From NCBI GenBank assembly GCA_934435205.1, contig CAKSAK010000003.1, positions 1-64,000 on the forward strand: a stretch of 64,000 bases of DNA, in the 5' to 3' direction. The notes below the pieces were generated by a model. It made no database searches. It was not told the DNA's origin and saw only the letters and a program-made list of their open reading frames with translations. A program made the position numbers and the translations under genes. Of the stretch, positions 61,702 through 64,000 are shown in pieces. The stretch is from an uncultured Ruminococcus sp. (GTDB lineage: Bacteria > Bacillota > Clostridia > Oscillospirales > Ruminococcaceae). Numbering within the stretch: position 1 is the stretch's first letter; each line of letters opens with the position of its first letter.

Positions 61702-64000
61702 ATGGCAGCTCAAAAGAAAGGCTCAAAGCCTGCACCAAAGCAGACAGCGGCAAAGAAAAAGCCTGCACAAAAGCCTGCGCAAGCTGCAAAAAAGAATACA
61801 AAACAGCAAAAGCCTCAGAGCAAGCCCCCACAGTCGAATTCCATGACGGCAGTGAGAGAAAGAGAGAACAGACGCTTCTGGTCTTACATACTTTTCTTTT
61901 TCGGCATACTTGAACTGCTTATCACGTTCGTGGAGGGTGACGGCTTGTGGAAATGGCTCCATGAGCTGAACCGAGGGCTTTTTGGCGTGACGGTCTTTCT
62001 CTTTGCGCCTATGATCATCTATGTTGCCCTTATGATAGCTTCAGATGTGACCCATAACAAGGTCATAGCGAAGGTGGTGGAGGGAAGCGTTCTTATGCTT
62101 CTTATAAGCGGCATGGCTCAGATAATCCAAGTGGGTTCTGTGGACGGAAGCTCGTTCTGGCTCAAACTTGTGGGGCTTTTCAATGACGGTAAACAGCTCC
62201 GTGGCGGCGGACTTGCAAGCGCATTGCTTGGCTGGCCTTTGCTTTCGCTTTTCAAGAGAGTTGGCGCAGGTATCGTTATCGTTCTTGTGGCGTTCACTTT
62301 TATAATGCTGCTTACAAATGTTACGCTTCCGCAGCTTCTCAAAGCGGTTTCAAAGCCTTTTGTAAAGAGCTATGAAGCAGTGAACGAGGAGCGTATCGAG
62401 CGTGCGTCTCAGCCTCCGAAGCCTCCAAGAGATAAAAAAGAGCCAAGGCGTAGCGGTAGAGTGGATATTGCAAAATTCTATCCTGATGATGACCCTGACA
62501 CGGCGGCGGAAGCCTTTGTGCCTGTTACAGAGGAGGAAGAAGTCACAGACAAGGTGGACGCTTCAAAGATAGATATGCCGGTCCACCCTGTGAAAGCCCC
62601 TGTGATAACACATGAAAAGCTTGAAGAAACGGCTAAAACTACCGATAATGAGGAGCTTAAAAGGATAATAGAAAACGCTATAGGCGACAGCAGAGAAGAA
62701 AAGAAGTCCAAGGACGAGACTGTTAAGCCGCCTGTAGTGAATGTTGAGAAGAACGGTCAGACAACGTTCTTTGAGAAAGACAACAAAATATCTGCTTACG
62801 TTTATCCGCCTGTGGATATACTCAAATATGCTAAAAATCCTGTGGCTTCCGAGATAGTTCAGCAGGAGATACAAGAGAAATCTGCAAAGCTTGTGGAAAC
62901 GCTTGAAACATATGGTGCTAAAACAAGGATCGTGGGCATACACAGAGGTCCGTCAGTTACAAGATATGAGCTACAGCCTGCGGCAGGAGTAAGAGTGTCG
63001 AAGATAACCGGTCTTGCAGACGATATCGCACTTAACCTTGCGGCAATGAGCGTTCGTATCGAGGCACCTGTGCCTGGCAAGGCATGCATAGGCATAGAAG
63101 TGCCGAACGATCATAGAGATACCGTTTCCCTCCGTGAGCTTATCGACAGCGAGGAATACAGAAAGGCAAAGGGCAAGCTTACCTTTGCAGTTGGCAAGGA
63201 TATTGAGGGAAATATCATTATCGGCGATATCGCCAAAATGCCGCATATGCTCGTTGCTGGTACTACTGGTTCAGGTAAGTCTGTTTTCACAAACTCTATC
63301 ATACTTTCTATACTTTACCATGCGTCACCTGACGAGGTAAAGCTTATCCTTATCGACCCTAAGAAAGTCGAGTTCCCTATTTATAATAAGATACCTCATT
63401 TGCTTATCCCTGTTGTTACCGAGCCTTTAAAGGCGGCTGGTGCGCTGGGCTGGGCGGTAAATGAAATGAACAAGCGTTATCTTATGTTCGAAGCGAACAA
63501 TGTCAAGAACTTGCAGGAGTTCAATGACATGGTCATGGAAGAACGCAACAAGCCTGTCGAGGAGCAGGACGAAGTCCGTGCAAAGATAGACCTGCTGCCG
63601 CAGATAGTTATTGTGGTGGACGAGTTTGCCGACCTTATGATGGCTGCGAGAAGCGAGGTCGAGGACTCAGTTCTCAGACTTGCACAGCTCGCCCGTGCGG
63701 CAGGAATACACATGATAATCGCAACACAGTCTCCTAGAGCGGACGTGCTGACAGGACTTATCAAGTCCAATATCCCATCGAGAGTTTCTCTAAGCGTATC
63801 CAGTAACGTTGACTCACGAGTTATTCTTGACGAAAGCGGTGCGGAAAAGCTTCTTGGAAACGGTGACCTGCTTTATAAGCCTGTTGGCGTTAAAAAGCCT
63901 ATAAGAATGCAGAGCGGCTATGCAGCGACTTCTGAGATAAGAGAGGTTGTAAACTTTCTCAAGAACGAGCATACCGCAGAATACAGCGATGAAGTTATCG
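61702..64000 (+). CDS. ftsK: FtsK/SpoIIIE DNA translocase (runs off the window)
   Basis: At least 766 residues with no stop before the window end. A basic Lys/Ala/Gln-rich start (residues 1-50) is followed by four membrane segments (about 60-225), an acidic linker (about 230-370) and the motor: VGIHRGPSVTRYELQPA, Walker A AGTTGSGKS near 525 and Walker B IVIVVDEFADLMM near 640, then HMIIATQSPRADVLTG. It pumps chromosomal DNA through the septum during division or sporulation. The C-terminal gamma domain lies beyond the window. AAAGGAA precedes the ATG. Confidence 0.96.
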   Translation, partial: MAAQKKGSKPAPKQTAAKKKPAQKPAQAAKKNTKQQKPQSKPPQSNSMTAVRERENRRFWSYILFFFGILELLITFVEGDGLWKWLHELNRGLFGVTVFLFAPMIIYVALMIASDVTHNKVIAKVVEGSVLMLLISGMAQIIQVGSVDGSSFWLKLVGLFNDGKQLRGGGLASALLGWPLLSLFKRVGAGIVIVLVAFTFIMLLTNVTLPQLLKAVSKPFVKSYEAVNEERIERASQPPKPPRDKKEPRRSGRVDIAKFYPDDDPDTAAEAFVPVTEEEEVTDKVDASKIDMPVHPVKAPVITHEKLEETAKTTDNEELKRIIENAIGDSREEKKSKDETVKPPVVNVEKNGQTTFFEKDNKISAYVYPPVDILKYAKNPVASEIVQQEIQEKSAKLVETLETYGAKTRIVGIHRGPSVTRYELQPAAGVRVSKITGLADDIALNLAAMSVRIEAPVPGKACIGIEVPNDHRDTVSLRELIDSEEYRKAKGKLTFAVGKDIEGNIIIGDIAKMPHMLVAGTTGSGKSVFTNSIILSILYHASPDEVKLILIDPKKVEFPIYNKIPHLLIPVVTEPLKAAGALGWAVNEMNKRYLMFEANNVKNLQEFNDMVMEERNKPVEEQDEVRAKIDLLPQIVIVVDEFADLMMAARSEVEDSVLRLAQLARAAGIHMIIATQSPRADVLTGLIKSNIPSRVSLSVSSNVDSRVILDESGAEKLLGNGDLLYKPVGVKKPIRMQSGYAATSEIREVVNFLKNEHTAEYSDEVI

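Overview
The window looks like the chromosome of a low-GC gut Firmicute of the Ruminococcaceae/Oscillospiraceae type, most likely Ruminococcus. This is an inference from gene content (AddAB, DnaD/DnaC-like loaders, a TepA-YlzJ-UppP-FtsK run), strong purine-rich ribosome sites, TTGACA-17-TATAAT promoters and the families on the mobile element. No rRNA gene or taxonomic marker is present, so the genus is not proven.

Positions 1 to about 26305 are the right-hand part of an integrated mobile element whose left end lies outside the window. It abuts the 3' end of a tRNA-Leu(UAA) gene (26306-26392, minus). It carries a tyrosine integrase with a small excisionase, a MobC/MOBP-type relaxase pair with a putative oriT, a nine-gene minus-strand operon headed by ssb and parA with a parB-like gene, and regulators (WYL, XRE, sigma-region-4-like). 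No type IV secretion gene is visible, so it is either a mobilizable element or one end of a larger conjugative element. Its cargo includes a compact operon at 87-8274: a WYL regulator (apparently frameshifted), a UvrD-like helicase fused to an Fe-S PD-(D/E)XK nuclease, and type III restriction-modification Mod and Res. Smaller cargo follows: a methyltransferase, a DUF3795 protein, a GNAT acetyltransferase and a NYN-domain protein with a small helix-hairpin-helix partner.

From 26.4 to 41.1 kb the genes look chromosomal: a MATE exporter with an attenuator-like leader, addB-addA, a dnaD-dnaC-lipase operon, a GNAT protein, a P-loop ATPase, and two small membrane proteins with near-identical promoters.

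From 41.3 to 50.6 kb lies a galactose block with visibly different codon use: an AraC-type response regulator, a YesM/LytS-type sensor kinase, two membrane-anchored sugar-binding proteins, a GPH-family sugar symporter, galactokinase and galactose mutarotase. It ends in a truncated, frameshifted galE remnant and has no galT, so the Leloir pathway is incomplete here. The likely logic is that sugar-binding proteins signal to the kinase, the regulator induces uptake, and GalM and GalK phosphorylate galactose.

From 50.9 to 64 kb are an alpha/beta esterase, a VanY-like carboxypeptidase, a family 2 glycoside hydrolase, dprA, purA, a lipoprotein, tepA, a ylzJ-like small gene, uppP and the start of an ftsK/spoIIIE translocase that runs off the window.

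The points most worth a second look are the WYL/UvrD-nuclease/type III R-M operon, a pair of related structured elements upstream of the excisionase, a 27-base palindromic repeat inserted in frame in parB, the MATE leader peptide that overlaps a terminator, and the integrase arm-site cluster guarded by a minus-strand terminator.
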